Positions 62,007 through 64,000 of a DNA stretch of 64,000 nucleotides are shown here, one piece after another; positions within the stretch are counted from its first letter, which is position 1, and every line of letters begins with the position of its first letter. Both the position numbers and the translations under genes were made by a program. This stretch comes from Flavobacterium cyclinae. Its GTDB lineage: Bacteria; Bacteroidota; Bacteroidia; Flavobacteriales; Flavobacteriaceae. The notes below the pieces were generated by a model that was given only the letters and a program-made list of their open reading frames with translations, had not been told where the DNA came from and did not search any database. The DNA lies in NCBI RefSeq assembly GCF_021172145.1, contig NZ_CP089095.1, positions 1,612,001 to 1,676,000 of the forward strand, in the 5' to 3' direction.

Positions 62007-62510
62007 ATGGCAAGTGGCAAACAAATATTATTGCATTTTTTAAATAAATTTTCCCTTAAAAAAACGAATAAAGAAGCGTTAGCAGAAGCTTCAGAAACTA
62101 TTAGGGTAGGGTTTCTTTTACATGGCTCAACACCTAAAGAGGCGTGGCAAATGGTTGATACTATTGAATGGGGTGAAGAAATTGAGGAAGAAAGTCAAGA
62201 AGTAATCAGTCAGGGATTGCGAATAAAAGATAAAAACATCTCGTTAACTGAATTGTTTGATTATATGACTTGGGATTCTGATGCAGTCCGACCGCAAAAA
62301 GTAGGGGAGCGCTTTCCAGAATTAAAACAATCCGAATATTATGCTGCTACAAGAGTGATGGCTTTAGTACTATCATCCATAGAATGGTCGAGTTGGTTAT
62401 CAGAAATTGAACAGGATGGTAAAATAGATCCGAGCGAACTGGAAGCGTTTTTAACCTCTTATAAAGAGAAATTAAAGAATTATAGGAACGACCCTGAAAA
62501 TTATGTGTAA
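62007..62510 (+). CDS. Hypothetical protein
   Basis: A 167-residue soluble, mostly helical, acidic protein. No family recognised. It overlaps the open frame of the next gene slightly, though not the chosen start of that gene, so the two are likely co-transcribed. Confidence 0.62.
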   Translation: MASGKQILLHFLNKFSLKKTNKEALAEASETIRVGFLLHGSTPKEAWQMVDTIEWGEEIEEESQEVISQGLRIKDKNISLTELFDYMTWDSDAVRPQKVGERFPELKQSEYYAATRVMALVLSSIEWSSWLSEIEQDGKIDPSELEAFLTSYKEKLKNYRNDPENYV

Positions 62511-62526
62511 CTTGCCGTTAATTATT

Positions 62527-63207
62527 ATGAGTACAACTATGTTACAACCCTCGAGCTTAGCGTTTTTATCGCAATTAAAAGCAAATAACAATAGAGAATG
62601 GTTTGCTTCCCAAAAGAAAGCCTTTGAAACCGAACAAAAGCAGGTGAAATCGTTTTTTATGTCGGTTGGAGAACTGTTAGGAAAAACCGATAGTATTGAG
62701 CGAATTCAAGTGTTTAGAATCTATCGAGATGTTCGATTTTCAAAGGACAAATCGCCTTATAAATATCATTTTAGTGTGGGGTTTACTCGAACTAAGCCCT
62801 TACTTAGAGGCGGTTATTATTTGCATATAGAACCAGGAGGTAGTTTTGTAGGGGGTGGTTTTTGGGAACCTAATGCTGCTGATTTACAACGCATTCGAAA
62901 AGAATTTGAAATGGATGATGCCGAAATTAGAGCGATTATTGCCGATGCTACCTTTAAAAAATACTTTGGTGAGTTGAAAGGTGAGGAGTTAAAAACGGCT
63001 CCTAAAGGCTATGATAAAATGCATCCAGCTATCGATTTGATTCGGAAAAAGCAATATTTAGTAACGCGTCAATTTTCAGACAAAGAAGTGCTAGCCCCTA
63101 ATTTTCAGGAAGAAGTTTTAGCAACTTTCCAAGCCATGCGCCCTTTCTTTGATTATATGAGCGATGTTCTAAGTACCGATTTGAATGGGGAATCTTTGTA
63201 TAATTAG
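62527..63207 (+). CDS. DUF2461 family protein
   Basis: A 226-residue DUF2461 protein: NNNREWFASQKKAFE near residue 20, then FRIYRDVRFSKDKSPYK near 66, GGYYLHIEPGGSFVGGGFW near 97 and a conserved Arg/Lys-rich C-terminal part. The family is widespread and of unknown function. The frame extends to ATG 62503, but ATG 62527 fits the usual family N-terminus better and gives a 16-bp gap from the previous stop. Confidence 0.88.
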   Translation: MSTTMLQPSSLAFLSQLKANNNREWFASQKKAFETEQKQVKSFFMSVGELLGKTDSIERIQVFRIYRDVRFSKDKSPYKYHFSVGFTRTKPLLRGGYYLHIEPGGSFVGGGFWEPNAADLQRIRKEFEMDDAEIRAIIADATFKKYFGELKGEELKTAPKGYDKMHPAIDLIRKKQYLVTRQFSDKEVLAPNFQEEVLATFQAMRPFFDYMSDVLSTDLNGESLYN

Positions 63208-63224
63208 CCAATTCCTAAATGTGC

Positions 63225-63361
63225 AGATGTGTCAATTATTGTCTTTCCATTGCCAAATAGACTAACTGGCACATTATCGCATTGGCACATTGACTAACTG
63301 GCACATTATCTCATTGACACATTGACTAATTGTCTAATTGACTAATTGTCTCATTGACTCA
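63225..63361. repeat. Low-complexity GACTAATTGTC / GGCACATT repeats
   Basis: Interleaved short repeats (ACATTGACTAACTGGCACATTATC, broken into 9-12 bp units; CTAATTGTCTAATTGAC; CATTGACTCATT) fill the gap between convergent genes. No stable stem with T-run is visible. Confidence 0.6.
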
Positions 63362-63748
63362 TTAAACAATCTGAATTTGACTTTTTAAACGTTCAATTAA
63401 TAAATTCATCATGCGTTTGTTTAAATTGGATGAATTTAGGATGTATTCTTTGTATTCCAATACGGTAAACATTCCGATTACAATTCCTTTTAATGAATTT
63501 CGGAATTTAATATCGCGTTGGATTGCATTTTCAATGTAATTTTCTTTCTTTTCTGGCGAAAGTGTGAAATAAACTCCTTTTTGCTTGATGGCGTAATTTC
63601 GAAAAACTTCAATAAAGAGTTCGTTTTGAAACTTTAAAATAGGGCGTAAGGTTTGATTTTGAAAGCGTTCTTCAGCACTTGATTGCTCCGTTATGACTCC
63701 AATACTGGCGCCTCTTATTTCTAAAAGCGATTCGTCTTTTGTTTTCAT
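63362..63748 (-). CDS. Conserved small Flavobacteriia protein (often called glyoxalase)
   Basis: A 128-residue reverse-strand protein, helical, with SAEERFQNQTLRPILKFQNELFIEVF and a C-terminal NLNKRMMNLLIERLKSQ. I recall similar Flavobacteriaceae proteins being listed as glyoxalase, but I see no vicinal-oxygen-chelate metal ligands, so that name is probably carried over in error. Function unknown. Confidence 0.7.
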   Translation of the reverse strand: MKTKDESLLEIRGASIGVITEQSSAEERFQNQTLRPILKFQNELFIEVFRNYAIKQKGVYFTLSPEKKENYIENAIQRDIKFRNSLKGIVIGMFTVLEYKEYILNSSNLNKRMMNLLIERLKSQIQIV

Positions 63749-63818
63749 ATATTGCCTTTTTTTGTGGTTATCAATAGTGATTTTATCCCTAACGTATTCA
63801 CCTATTAAAGTTAAAAAA

Positions 63819-63846
63819 AATAACCTCCATTTGAATGAAGGTTATT
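63819..63846. terminator. Bidirectional terminator
   Basis: AATAACCT (63819-63826) pairs with AGGTTATT (63839-63846), extended inside by CAT/ATG. It is flanked by an A-run upstream and a T-run downstream, so it can stop the reverse-strand gene at 63876 and any forward transcript. Confidence 0.75.
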
Positions 63847-63875
63847 TTAAGTTATTAAGAACTAGATGTTAATTA

Positions 63876-64000
63876 CTATATTTGGCTTGGCGTACTTACA
63901 ATTTCGAAAGGTTCTAAATCAAAATAAGGTAAAGAAGCCATAACGTGGTCAAAAATATCCGCCATAATATGTTCGTAATTGCTCCATGTTTTATCTTTTG
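63876..64000 (-). CDS. MscS-type mechanosensitive channel, C-terminal end (partial)
   Basis: A reverse-strand frame enters from the right edge and stops at TAG (63878-63876). The 41 visible residues include TWSNYEHIMADIFDHVMASLPYFDLEPFEI, similar to the cytoplasmic end of MscS/YbdG-like channels in Flavobacteriaceae, where I-x-x-D-I-F-D-H is common. Too little is visible to be sure. Confidence 0.5.
   Translation of the reverse strand, partial: KDKTWSNYEHIMADIFDHVMASLPYFDLEPFEIVSTPSQI

Noticed and set aside
63362..63748. Glyoxalase function
   Set aside because: No vicinal-oxygen-chelate metal ligands are visible; the name appears to be an inherited label.

Overview
The window looks like the accessory part of a Flavobacterium-type (Bacteroidota, family Flavobacteriaceae) chromosome. 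The DNA is AT-rich, core promoters carry the Bacteroidota -7 box TAnnTTTG, Shine-Dalgarno sequences are weak or absent, and lineage-typical families are present (DUF6266, DUF3127, DUF2461, SPII lipoproteins with short signal peptides). I saw no rRNA, tRNA or CRISPR array. Most of the window reads as a defence/mobile island.

Layout. (1) 1-8.3 kb: the tail of an HsdS gene, a PD-(D/E)XK-like and a GIY-YIG-like protein, two DUF262 proteins (the second with a DUF1524 HNH nuclease), an AAA+ ATPase, a WYL regulator and an unknown partner. (2) 8.3-9.8 kb: a reverse-strand membrane protein, a hairpin-rich leader and a tiny lipoprotein. (3) 9.9-17.8 kb: a tight nine-gene operon with a small HTH protein, two DUF4407 membrane coiled-coil proteins, a membrane-anchored transglutaminase-like protein, a pentameric ligand-gated-channel-like protein and an exported EEP-family hydrolase. 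(4) 17.8-25.9 kb: a decayed and an intact DUF262 gene, a metallophosphoesterase, unknown genes, a possible uracil-DNA-glycosylase-fold protein and an ADP-ribosylglycohydrolase. (5) 25.9-30.2 kb: long dispersed repeats, four tandem 222-bp repeats, an excisionase-like HTH gene and a DUF6266 gene. (6) 30.3-43.8 kb: a type I restriction-modification operon with two HsdM subunits, one HsdS and one HsdR, carrying a DUF262 nuclease and a Septu-like PtuA/PtuB pair inside it, followed by two DUF488 genes and a third gene. (7) 43.8-52 kb: a reverse-strand WYL regulator, retron 1 (ncRNA, RT and two unknown proteins), a RecD/Dda-like helicase, a DnaB C-domain protein, retron 2 (ncRNA and RT) and a DUF3127 OB-fold protein. 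(8) 52-64 kb: more ordinary genes (serine hydrolase, rhomboid protease, zinc-ribbon membrane proteins, lipoproteins, DUF2461, an MscS-like tail) separated by repeat arrays.

How it hangs together. Three families of short palindromes sit at one fixed position, 11 nt upstream of a -7 box. CGACA-N5-TGTCG precedes the DUF262, AAA+ and WYL(6781) transcription units, the decayed DUF262 relic and the 20697 gene. TGCA-N7-TGCA precedes the channel/DUF4407 operon, retron 1 (facing the WYL gene at 43854) and the helicase gene at 47942. A GGGTT/TACCC version precedes the type I operon. I infer that local WYL/HTH regulators control these modules through operators covering the -33 region.

Best candidates for an undescribed system are the double-retron/helicase/OB-fold cluster (44.9-52.0 kb), where three proteins end in an SSB-like acidic-P-F tip, and the DUF4407-transglutaminase-ion-channel operon (9.9-17.8 kb). 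Functions are read from motifs by eye; no database search was possible.
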